From CAYWLQ01 sp964458775 (lineage in GTDB: Bacteria; Myxococcota_A; Polyangia; JAAYKL01): a stretch of DNA of 64,000 nucleotides. Each line of letters starts with the position of its first letter. The stretch's first letter is position 1. The DNA is taken from positions 1 to 64,000 of the forward strand of contig CAYWLQ010000003.1 of NCBI GenBank assembly GCA_964458775.1, read 5' to 3'. A program made the position numbers and the translations under genes. Under the pieces are notes generated by a model. The model was not told the origin of the DNA. It did no database searches and saw nothing but the letters and a program-made list of their open reading frames with translations. Shown here one piece after another: positions 8,482 to 17,598 of this stretch.

Positions 8482-9447
8482 TTAAAAAATTCGCAAAAGA
8501 AGTACGTCTAGACCTAGTGCTGCTGTGCAGAGAAAACCGAAGACTAGATTGAGTTTTCCTGTTGCTCCGTCTAGGGATAGAAATTGACTCGGGTCAGTGC
8601 TTGTTTTTCTTGCCAGTGCTGTTCGCATTAGAGAAATTGCCAGGGGAAGTGAAAAGAATGTAATTATGAAGGTAACCGGCATTTTGTGAAGAGTGTCGGT
8701 TGTGACGCTCCATATAATCATAAGAAGTATTAGCGCAAAAGGAGTGAACAATAAAAAGGCGAAGTAGGCTGCGGAGTTTTTGTCTCCCAGTATAGAAGCC
8801 ACTGTGCGGGCTTTGCAGGCAGTGTCTGCTTCGATATCTCGCCAGTTGTTTGCGTGGAGAATTCCTATGACTAAAAGCGACATAGGCACGGCCCACAATG
8901 CGGGAATCCAAGACGGCTCTCCTGTTTGTACAGTCCATGCTCCTAAAGCACCGAGAATGCCGAAGTCTAGAAATACCGCTACATCTCCTATTGCGTGATA
9001 CTTAAGACCGAATCGTCCTGCCGTATAGAGCAACCCTATGGCTGTTCCGACAAGCCCTATCCATAGAATTGATATGCCCACAACAGCCGCCAGTCCCAGT
9101 CCGATAGCTCCTCCTACAATGAAGAGAGCAGCAGCCGCTCTGCCGGCAACAGCAGGGGTTATCCACCCTCGAACTACCGCTCCGCTTACAGGGTTTACGC
9201 GTTTATCGATCCCCCTTTTGTAATCGACTGCGTCGTTCATTAAATTTGCGCCGACGTGAAGAAGCATCATGCCTATTAGAGCTGCCAGAAATCTTCCATG
9301 GTGAAACTCAGCGCCTCCTATTGTTATAGCTGCAACAGTGCCGAACAAAACAGGCATTGCCGAGGCAGAGAGAGAGTAGGGACGGGAAGCGATCCACCAT
9401 AGTTCGATGGTGTTCGGTTTTTTTATAATATCGTCATTTCTAGACAC
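8482..9447 (-). CDS. menA: 1,4-dihydroxy-2-naphthoate polyprenyltransferase
   Basis: 321 residues with about eight or nine transmembrane helices, the UbiA-family fold. The first Asp-rich motif reads NDAVDYKRGIDKRVNP (NDxxDxxxGxD) at about residues 72-87; the second (DIEAD, with NNWRD before it) is near 200. MenA joins a polyprenyl tail to DHNA and makes demethylmenaquinone in the inner membrane. ASRPYSLSASAMPV near the start is typical of MenA rather than UbiA. It starts 23 bases after the DUF1566 lipoprotein stop, and no other men gene is in the window. This supports a menaquinone-based respiratory chain. Confidence 0.92.
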   Translation of the reverse strand: MSRNDDIIKKPNTIELWWIASRPYSLSASAMPVLFGTVAAITIGGAEFHHGRFLAALIGMMLLHVGANLMNDAVDYKRGIDKRVNPVSGAVVRGWITPAVAGRAAAALFIVGGAIGLGLAAVVGISILWIGLVGTAIGLLYTAGRFGLKYHAIGDVAVFLDFGILGALGAWTVQTGEPSWIPALWAVPMSLLVIGILHANNWRDIEADTACKARTVASILGDKNSAAYFAFLLFTPFALILLMIIWSVTTDTLHKMPVTFIITFFSLPLAISLMRTALARKTSTDPSQFLSLDGATGKLNLVFGFLCTAALGLDVLLLRIF

Positions 9448-9470
9448 AGCATCATTCCTTCTAAATAAGT

Positions 9471-11216
9471 TTAGTTTTCTTCATGTTCATGACGCAAATT
9501 GGAATCATATTCAAGGGTGAAATATGACAATTGGCGGTTTAGGTTTCCGTCCCTTACACAGAGTGCGAAGTTAAGACTATCCTTGGGAAGCTTTGAAATA
9601 TGACCTGCCCAGGTATATCCGACCCATGCGTAGTTGCGGTTGTACAAACCGGCAAAAGATGTGCTTGTCCAGAACGCAATGTTTCCCGGGAATTTTATAA
9701 ATACATCTGTATTCATAGCAGGAGCAGATTGTCTGGGGTCGGTAATGGATGTGAGCTCGTTTCGGTTTGGAAGTCTCCAATCTGATTTGCTTCCCCAATT
9801 GAGTGTTTCGCAGTAACGTAAAGCCTCCGCCCAGCTCATTGTTTCCTGATTCCCATTGTTGCATTCTTCGCCTGTAGAGCCCCCGGGGCAGCCCTGCCAT
9901 GACAATCCGGTATAGTTGTCGGTAACAATGGGCATGTCATTTTCGTCGATATTTCTCGAAAACCTAGGCCCTGAATTGACGACGAACGGGATATTTACGT
10001 TTCTCACACACCTTACATAGTAGGGAAAGCTTTTATCAAGAGTAAAGATGCTGTTGCCTTGCTCGAATTCAATACCCCATGCCAGTTCGTTGTTGTCTAC
10101 GCTGGTGGTCGATGTACAATAGTAGGAGTCTTGAGCGGTACCGGGAAAGAAGGCTTCATCGATAGCCGGATATGCCTTACCTGAATCCACGATGGAATCC
10201 AAATCGAATCGATCCGGCAGGCGCCATCCCGACCTTGCTCCCCAAGTCAGGGAGTTGCAGTAGTCAAGGGCGCTCTCCCAATTCATTCGCGAGAATTCTC
10301 CTGTTGTGCAGTCAACACCGGACAAACCGGCAGTGCAACCTTGCCACTCAAGATTGGTAACCTTGTCGACAATTATGGGTTGGGAGTTTGGCGAAGCAGT
10401 GTCTTTTTCAAAACGATCCGTACCAAAATTGAAAGATAAATCCCATCCGTACTGAGCGTCTTGTCCGTAGTAAATTGAGTTAGAATCATCAGGGCAAAGG
10501 ATTTCGTCATTATTGTCATAGCATTGTGTTTGGCAAGTGTCAGGCAATATAAAGCCGGGCCCCGGCAGATTGCATGATGAATCGCCGCACCCTGGAGAAA
10601 TGCAGATCTCATCAATGCATACATCATAGCTTCTATCTGCCGGTTCGGTTACGATAGTACATGGCGTAAAATTGCTCTTGCCGATACATTGAGTTTCCAA
10701 ATCAGTTTCTGAGTCTGTGAAAGAGTCTGTCTCTTGATCTATATCAGTGTCGGTATCGGTGTCAGTATCGGTGTCAGTATCGGTGTCGGTGTCAGTATCA
10801 GTGTCAGCATCAGTGTCTGTATCGGTGTCGGTATCGGTATCGGTATCAGTATCGGTGTCAGTATCAGTATCAGTATCGGTGTCAGTATCAGTATCGGTGT
10901 CAGTATCAGTATCGGTATCGGTATCGGTGTCAGTATCGGTATCAGTATCGGTATCGGTATCGGTGTCAGTATCGGTGTCAGTATCGGTATCAGTATCAGA
11001 GCCTGTGTCTGTTACTGTGTCAGTGTCAAAATGGACGTTTGAATCGGTTTCATTACTTCTTATATAAACGCATATACCGTTATAACATGTATAATCTGCT
11101 TTGCAGTCAGAGGTCTTCTTGCACTCAAGCGCACCTTCAATGCCGTTACAACCTGTAAATACAATGAGTATATTTGCAACAAGCAGAAAATTAAAATATT
11201 TGTAATATACTAACAT
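9471..11216 (-). CDS. TD-repeat lipoprotein with two DUF1566 domains
   Basis: 581 residues. A signal peptide ends in VFTGC (lipobox). An EGF-like stretch of Cys (ECKKTSDCKADYTCYNGICVY) follows, then a Thr-Asp repeat stalk of roughly 90 residues (about 65-160). A Cys-rich linker leads to two tandem DUF1566 (Lcl C-terminal) domains, recognisable by LEWQGC, SALDYCNSL, GARSGWRLPDRFDL and then LSWQGCPGG, ALRYCETLNWG, SDWRLPNRNEL. DUF1566 proteins are exported and of unknown role, some being adhesins. The gene starts 18 bases after the caspase-like gene and is probably co-transcribed with it. Confidence 0.85.
   Translation of the reverse strand: MLVYYKYFNFLLVANILIVFTGCNGIEGALECKKTSDCKADYTCYNGICVYIRSNETDSNVHFDTDTVTDTGSDTDTDTDTDTDTDTDTDTDTDTDTDTDTDTDTDTDTDTDTDTDTDTDTDTDTDTDTDTDTDTDADTDTDTDTDTDTDTDTDTDTDIDQETDSFTDSETDLETQCIGKSNFTPCTIVTEPADRSYDVCIDEICISPGCGDSSCNLPGPGFILPDTCQTQCYDNNDEILCPDDSNSIYYGQDAQYGWDLSFNFGTDRFEKDTASPNSQPIIVDKVTNLEWQGCTAGLSGVDCTTGEFSRMNWESALDYCNSLTWGARSGWRLPDRFDLDSIVDSGKAYPAIDEAFFPGTAQDSYYCTSTTSVDNNELAWGIEFEQGNSIFTLDKSFPYYVRCVRNVNIPFVVNSGPRFSRNIDENDMPIVTDNYTGLSWQGCPGGSTGEECNNGNQETMSWAEALRYCETLNWGSKSDWRLPNRNELTSITDPRQSAPAMNTDVFIKFPGNIAFWTSTSFAGLYNRNYAWVGYTWAGHISKLPKDSLNFALCVRDGNLNRQLSYFTLEYDSNLRHEHEEN
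10738..11031 (-). repeat. Thr-Asp coding repeat (six-base units)
   Basis: About 290 bases of imperfect six-base units (CAGTAT/CGGTAT/CGGTGT on the plus strand) encode the TD stalk. Third positions vary freely (ACT/ACC/ACA, GAT/GAC), so the protein pattern is kept better than the DNA pattern. Slippage could change stalk length. Confidence 0.9.
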
Positions 11217-11234
11217 TCCAGTGTTCCGTTCATA

Positions 11235-12890
11235 TTACAAGAATCGATGAAAAAGGGATAGCCCCGCACCCATAGCTGCGCTCCAGTGGTTTTTTGTATC
11301 CATGCCTATTCCCGGCGAAGAAATTGGGCCGCCGTTTAGCTGAAGCTGTCCCATAAAAGACCCGTTTCTTGGAAAAAGAAGTCCTATCTCAACATGCGGA
11401 TAAAGTTGAATTCCGTTGCGCTTCTCACCGGTTTCATATTGTTGAAATAGGCTGAATAATCCTAAGCCGACAGTTCCTGTCAATCTCACAGCGCTAAAGT
11501 CAAGACCGGCCCCTCCTGTCGCTGTACCGCCGACCCTCCATACTTTGAACTGCCAGGCCGGGAATTTTTCGGTGTCATATCCTGCAATAACTTCGACTTT
11601 GACAGTTATATGTTTATAGTCAATACGAAGCGGTATCGCAAAACCGTGACGTGTTTGGAGCAAATCAGGATGTGTGATTTCTAAACTATAACCGACGCCG
11701 GCAAGTAATGACACTCCGGGTCGAACGGTCTTGGCTGTGATTGTCTGACCGCGATGCTTGTTTTCTATGACTGCTGTATCTGACACCCGCGACCCGACAC
11801 TGACATTGGGTTTAGGGTTGTTGATTGTGCTTAATCTCAAAGTGTCTCCGTCTTGCAGCGTTATGCGTTTTAAAGAATGCACTTTTGAACCAAAACCACC
11901 GTCTGAAATTACATAGATTGTTCCGGGATAAATAGGCAGAGATTCAGTTTTGCCCGGTCCTTTATGTACAATCTCTGTGTGATGCCCCTGATCGTAGGCC
12001 AATGTAATTTGTCCTAAGAGATTGTCATCCAACGACAGTGTTGCGGAACGTTCTTGAGGAAAACTTAAATATATAGGAGAGCCGCTTTTTAGTTTTGAAA
12101 TATAACGCTCAGGAAATTGAGGACGTTTTTTTTTAGTCGTATAGCGAACGGTGTTTTCGCGTGCGTATTCCCATATACGATCAATTGAGACACCTGTTTT
12201 GTTATTGTCGGCTTTTTCCATAGCTTCAATGAAGAAATGAGTAAACACGCCGCCCAATCGAGTATCTTCGAAGCTTTCCCCTGATGCATCGCTGGATACA
12301 AACCAAATGCGTCCTTCAGCAGTAAGAACATCTTTGGATAACTTACGTATAACATCAAATCCCTCAGAGGGCTCAATGCTCTTTGCTCGAAGAGCGGTAT
12401 CTCCTAAACTCCCGGAAAAACATGAGTCAAAAACAGCAGCGGAAAAGGTAGCGTTAAATGCTGTGAAAATATTTCCTGCTTCTTCTGCTGACAGAGCACC
12501 GCCGTTAAGAAGTAAACTGCCGTTTAGTCCGTGTCCTGAAAAATAAAAGAAGAAAAAGGTACTTACATCTTTGAAGTAGGCTTTGTCTTTTTCTTTTTGA
12601 TCGATCAGAGACTGAAGTGCCGCCTTGACCTCTGACGGACCTGCTCCGATAAGCAACTTGGTTCTCTTTTCCGACTCATCAAAGTGAGCTCTTTTCACTA
12701 GGATGTCCCTTATTCGACCTGCATCCCTTTCTGCGTGTAATAAACCTGCAAGAGGTTGACGACCGTTTTCATCTATACCGTTGTTGTTTCCAACGATGAG
12801 TGCATATCGAATAGTAATCGGTGAAGCCCATATTTCAGGGCATATCAACACTGTTGAACATAAACAGATAATCTTTATTGCTTTGCGCAT
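11235..12890 (-). CDS. Secreted caspase-like (C14) protease with C-terminal beta domain
   Basis: 551 residues. A signal peptide ends near WASP (residue 23). The caspase-like domain spans about 27-275: strand RYALIVGNNNG, catalytic His in YFSGHG (His120) and catalytic Cys in FDSCFSG (Cys157), both in canonical context. After about residue 280 comes a beta-rich part with a PEGA-like segment. The last 170 residues end in alternating strands and a terminal Phe (SLFHRF), suggesting an outer-membrane barrel, though this is less certain. Caspase-fold exported proteins next to DUF4384/sigma genes are recurrent in Myxococcota-like genomes. It starts 17 bases after the sigma fusion stop. The substrate is unknown. 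Confidence 0.85.
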   Translation of the reverse strand: MRKAIKIICLCSTVLICPEIWASPITIRYALIVGNNNGIDENGRQPLAGLLHAERDAGRIRDILVKRAHFDESEKRTKLLIGAGPSEVKAALQSLIDQKEKDKAYFKDVSTFFFFYFSGHGLNGSLLLNGGALSAEEAGNIFTAFNATFSAAVFDSCFSGSLGDTALRAKSIEPSEGFDVIRKLSKDVLTAEGRIWFVSSDASGESFEDTRLGGVFTHFFIEAMEKADNNKTGVSIDRIWEYARENTVRYTTKKKRPQFPERYISKLKSGSPIYLSFPQERSATLSLDDNLLGQITLAYDQGHHTEIVHKGPGKTESLPIYPGTIYVISDGGFGSKVHSLKRITLQDGDTLRLSTINNPKPNVSVGSRVSDTAVIENKHRGQTITAKTVRPGVSLLAGVGYSLEITHPDLLQTRHGFAIPLRIDYKHITVKVEVIAGYDTEKFPAWQFKVWRVGGTATGGAGLDFSAVRLTGTVGLGLFSLFQQYETGEKRNGIQLYPHVEIGLLFPRNGSFMGQLQLNGGPISSPGIGMDTKNHWSAAMGAGLSLFHRFL

Positions 12891-12907
12891 TGGTTTCCCA
12901 AACAGTA

Positions 12908-14324
12908 TTAACGAATTATCGGTATTATTGAAATCGTTCTCGCTTCCGGAAGATCAAGCTTCAGGTTACATCGGTCATCGGCTAAAGTAAGCTTTGCTTG
13001 CTTAACTGTGTTGACAATGTATTCAATATTTAACGGTGAATCAGAAAATATTCCCACAATCCATTCACATCCCTTGCCGCTTTTTACAATACCTCCNNNN
13101 NNNNNNGGCATTTAGTTGCAAGTCGATTCCCTTCTCTGTTTTTATTACAGTTGTGTTCGGTTTTGGATAGAGGGTTGCTGCATTTTTTTGTTCATCCAAA
13201 TTAAGCACGATGAGATAACCGGTCGTTTCTGCACTATAGCGAAGAGAAATTTGATCGTTTTCCAGCAGTTTTCCCATTGGCAGTAAGTCAAACATTTCAT
13301 TACCCCTACGAACTGTAACACCGATGCGATCAGCAATGCCCTTAATTCGCAACGTTTCTGTATATTGTCCTTCGCTTTTTGCTCTCAATTGCTCATTTAC
13401 CACAACACCGGTAAAGAAAGTCGCCGCAAACCCGGCCGCGATTGCCGTTGCCTTCCATACACTGACGGATGTGTTACTTTTTGTTTTTTTCGAGGCTATG
13501 TTTGTTTTAAATATATTGTTAATGTGCAGTTCTTTTTCTATTACTCTAATGGCAGACTTACATTCATCACATATTTCGGGCATGCTTTTTACAGCAAGAG
13601 AATTACCCTCTATACGTGATGTCAAGTATACAGCGGCTGCTTCAGAATGATCGCATATGTCTATTTGTCTATTGGTTTGCTGCAATGCCAACAATCGAAC
13701 AATTTTGTCAGTTTCGATACTACAAGGCCCGAACTTTTCCCCCTTTATTTTTCGGGCTTCGTTTAACCGACTAAGAATACATCTTCGAAGTAAATCGAGC
13801 CCTTTTTGGGTCAGTCTTCCGATTATGGTTTTTGATACCCCCATAGTTGATGCTATATCGGCGTGAGACAATTCGTGTTGGAATTTTAGCCGAATTGCCT
13901 GTCTTGTTTTAGGCGATAGCTTGCTAAAACACTTGTTGAGCTGCGTTAGAAGTCGGTTCAGCTCAATCTGGGCCTCCGGTGTGTCAGATTCTAGCTTTAA
14001 CAGTTCTTCATCTGTGAAGGTATTATCAAATACATCGTAGCGTTGTAGATTCTTGCGCAGTCTAAGTGAACGTCTTACTGCCATGATATGCAAGAAAGCG
14101 CTAAGTGCATCCGGTTTTGCAAGGGTTTCGACGTATTTGCCAAGAAACTCAACAAGTACATCCCACGTTACATCCTTTGCATTAGGACCGGCCCCTAAAA
14201 TATGTGTACAGCTATTATAAAGTTTGTGTTCATATCGACTCCATAGTTCCCTAATAGCTTCAGGAGACCGCTTTTTTAAATCTCTAATAAGATTAGCATT
14301 TTCTGAGTATTTTTGCTCCGTCAT
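12908..14324 (-). CDS. Membrane-tethered ECF sigma factor fused to a DUF4384 domain (interrupted by assembly gap)
   Basis: One gene read across ten N (13097-13106). Frames on the two sides join only if the real gap is a multiple of three, so ten is a placeholder. Residues 1-190 are a sigma-70-like factor: region 2 (SPEAIRELWSRYEHKLYN) and region 4 HTH (HELSHADIASTMGVSKTIIGRLTQKG). A Cys-containing stretch (ICDECK, about 251-256) recalls a degenerate anti-sigma zinc finger. A TM helix lies at about 292-312, then a DUF4384 domain (NDQISLRY; GYLIVLNLDE; ATLYPKP), which continues beyond the gap (GKGCEWIVGIFSDSP). ATG at 14324 is chosen over GTG at 14339 because GAGGG lies five bases upstream of it. 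Confidence 0.8.
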
Positions 14325-14641
14325 TCCTGCCCTCGGCACTAAATAACTCTTTTGTCAAAAAAAACAAAATAGCATTGTTAGGCTTATCGAAACATATCAG
14401 AATGATTTTTACGAGCAAGCATTTCTGTTTGTCAGTTTCCAAAGCTTAAAAAAAGAACTTATTTTTAAAAAAAGTGTGGTCATTACATCTCCTATTGTCC
14501 TTATTACAATGAGTATACATTTGTAGAAACTCAAATGAGGTTTATTGTTTAAAAACAATTGTAGACTAAATCAGTGTTTTGGTGGCAAACGATGTTTGTT
14601 TTGCCGTAAAGTTAAAGAAAAAGGAAAGGAAAGGAAAACAA
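14325..14641. promoter_or_regulatory. Divergent intergenic region
   Basis: 317 bases of AT-rich DNA between the sigma fusion (minus) and the beta-helix lipoprotein (plus). It should hold both promoters. A TATACA hexamer near 14510 could be a plus-strand -10, but no well-spaced -35 is obvious. The non-consensus look would fit control by the adjacent alternative sigma factor; that is inference. AAAGGAAAGGAAAGG before 14642 is the ribosome site of the lipoprotein. Confidence 0.35.
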
Positions 14642-17378
14642 ATGACTATTTATAGATACTATTTATTGGCGATGCTCTTTTTGGGAGTAATTGCAACGGC
14701 TTGTTCAGACGACAACAGCACAGATGAATTGGACGCATCTATTGACAGCGAAGCTGATAGCAATTCTGACGGCGATACGGATACGGATACGGATACCGAT
14801 ACAGATTCCGATACAGATTCCGATACAGATACGGATACTGATACCGATACTGATGTCGATACAGATACAGATACGGATACTGACACAGATACAGATACCG
14901 ATACAGATACGGATACCGACACAGATAACGATACGGACACTAAAACTGACGGAGATACATCCGATACTGATATAATTATAGATTCAGACCCCGATGCAGG
15001 TGCAGACGGGGATACAGATACTGACACCGATAGTGACACCGATAGTGATACCGATAGTGACACCGATAGTGACACCGATAGTGACACCGATAGTGACACT
15101 GATACAGATACTGATACAGACACTGATACAGATACTGATACAGACACAGATACCGATGCAGACGCTGATTCGGATTCTGATGCTGATGCAGACGCTGACG
15201 CAGATTCTGATGGTGATACGGATGCAGATACAGATAGCGACACGGATGCGGATACAGATACCGACACGGATGCGGATACAGATACCGACACGGATGCGGA
15301 TACAGATACCGATACAGATGCTGATACAGACACCGACGCTGACGCCGATGCCGACGCGGACGCTGATTCGGATTCAGATTCGGATAGCGACACAGATACA
15401 GATATTGACACAGATACCGATACGGATGCCGATGCTGACGCCGATGCCGATGCCGATGCCGATGCCGATGCCGATGCCGATGCCGACGCTGACGCCGATG
15501 CCGANNNNNNNNNNNNNNNNNNNNNNNNNNNNNNNNNNNNNNNNNNNNNNNNNNNNNNNNNNNNNNNNNNNNNNNNNNNNNNNNNNNNNNNNNNNNNNNN
15601 NNNNTGCCGATGCTGACGCCGATGCCGATGCCGATGCTGACGCCGATGCCGATGCCGATGCTGACGCCGATGCCGATGCCGATACAGATGCAGATACAGA
15701 TACTGATTCGGATTCAGACTCTGATTTGACCGTGGGAAGCGGTTGTCTATATGCAACAATTAACGATGCAATAAACGCCGCTCAAGACGGTGATACAATT
15801 CTTCTAGAGGGCGGCGTAACCTTCGTTGAAAACGTAGATGTGTGGAGAAGTGTTAAAATCCAAGGCGGATACAACGGATGTAACAGCGGTTCCTCTGAAG
15901 ATACAGTAATAGACGGCATTACGGGACGATCAGGATTTGCGACTAATGTTACAATTTTGATAACCGGAGGAATTTCTGTGGAATTATCTCAGTTGCATTT
16001 AGTAAATACTACTTCCGGATATTTGGATAGAGGAGGTATTTATGTCGGGCATTATGATTCTCCCAGTTCGTTGATACTAAACAACGTAACTATTTCGGGT
16101 TGTAATGCACGTTTTGCGGGAGGCATTTGGATCGGAGCAACCGGAGAGGTTGAAGGAACTAATGTAACAATAAGAGACAATGTCGGAGGCGATAACGGCG
16201 GCGGAATTAGAATGATGGGAGGACGACTAAGCCTCAGTAACAGCAGTATATATAACAACACGTCTCCATTAGGCGGCGGAATAAGTGCGACAGATAACGC
16301 CAGTATATCGTTATTGGACAATGTTAATATCTACGGAAATGAAGCGCTTACCGGCAGCGGCCTAGGCGGCGGAATATCTATTCAAAACAGAGCTGTTGTT
16401 GTGATAGAAGGAACATCCGGTATTTCTGAAAACAGTGGTCTTAAAGGCGGGGGTGTATATATAGACAACGCTTCCTTGTATCTTATTGGCAAAGACGCCG
16501 GAATAATGTCAAATTCTGCTGCTACTGATGACGGAAACGGCGGCGGAATTTACGGAACGAATAATGCCTATATTGCCATTGAAAACGGAGCAGAAGTGTA
16601 CAGTAACAGTGCAGGATATACAGGTGGCGGAATTTACGTCGATCTTTATTCTACGCTTTGGGTTAAAATGGGAAGTATATATGACAATACCTCAGGTTAT
16701 AGCGGAGGAGGGATCTATGCTGACAACCTAGCCCTAGTAGATTTTGAGATGGGCGGCTATACTTGCGATACGCCGCCCTGTATGAAAATGACCGGTAACT
16801 ATGCAGAGGGCTACGGCGGCGCTGTATATGCTTCGTTTACAGACGTAACAATCCGACAAACCTATATTAGCGGCAATGACGTGAACTCTGTCTATTCTTT
16901 GGGAGAGTTTATTGCGTTGAGTCATTCTGATTTGCAGTTGATCAACAGCATGGTGGTAAACAACCTTGGGTATCGACCGATCTACGCAGATTACTCTACA
17001 ATCAACATAGAAGGATCAACCATCGCTAATAATCCAAATGACGGATTCGGAACCGCGATTTATGTTTACGATACTCCTATAACCGTTAAAAATTCTATTG
17101 TTTGGGGACAATCACCCTTCGTAGCTGTACAATCGGGAGCCAATCCTACGGTAACATGTTCTGACATACAGGGCGGTTACACCGGTGCGGGAAATCTAAA
17201 CATCAATCCTCAGTTTGTGAATCCGGCAAGCGGAAACTATCATTTGGCTTCTTCGAGTCCAGTAATAGACAAATGCAGCACTGGGCCGGTAACAGATTTT
17301 GACGACCAACCTCGTCCTGCGGTAATCAATAGTGATGCAACTCCCTATGACATGGGGGCTGATGAGTATGTCTTGTAG
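14642..17378 (+). CDS. TD/AD-repeat lipoprotein with right-handed beta-helix (interrupted by assembly gap)
   Basis: Signal peptide with lipobox (GVIATAC). A Thr-Asp, Ser-Asp and Ala-Asp repeat stalk of at least 320 residues follows, broken by 100 N (15505-15604). The two sides join in frame if the true gap is a multiple of three. From about 15728 the protein is a parallel beta-helix (polymorphic outer-membrane / pectate-lyase-like) of about 540 residues, with many GGGI and NNT/NVTI turns (VTISGCN, GGGISATDNAS, GGGIYVD). It ends in a choice-of-anchor Q-type tail (INPQFVNPASGNYHLASSSPVID, then GADEYVL). No catalytic residues of a lyase are evident. It is probably a surface protein. ATG 14642 is preferred over the upstream GTG (14579) because of the ribosome site. 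Confidence 0.85.
14757..15718 (+). repeat. Asp-rich coding repeat array with unresolved gap
   Basis: The array shifts from TD to SD (15026-15095), TD, mixed TD/AD, then almost pure AD (15424-15690). The AD part is built on GATGCC/GACGCC units and is the most homogeneous at the DNA level, which is where the assembly broke (N 15505-15604). Its real length is unknown. Confidence 0.9.
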
Positions 17379-17598
17379 CTCAGGTTTAAAGACTATTTCG
17401 ACTATATGAGCGGCTTCTATGACGGTCTTTCATACTTAACGATATACAATTTTTTGCGATCTGCTGACACAGATTGTGTCATGCGAAAATCAATTCAAGA
17501 TTCTTGCGGATCGGCATTTGTTACGTATTTACGGATGGTTAGCAAAAAGGCGATCAGCCGGCATGTTACTTGCTCTAAAAAAAGTCGGAGGTAAAAAC

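Noticed and set aside
10734..11067. Long open frames encoding VSVSVS or IGVSIG repeats on the plus strand
   Set aside because: They are shadow frames of the Thr-Asp repeat encoded on the minus strand.
13097..13106. A frameshift splitting the sigma fusion into two genes
   Set aside because: The break coincides exactly with ten N; the sequences on both sides belong to one DUF4384 domain and join in frame if the gap is a multiple of three.
14757..15718. CRISPR-like array
   Set aside because: The repeats are six-base coding units without unique spacers.
14659..15759. Minus-strand Ser-Val frame across the repeat array
   Set aside because: A shadow of the Asp-rich repeat of the plus-strand lipoprotein, which has the signal peptide and ribosome site.
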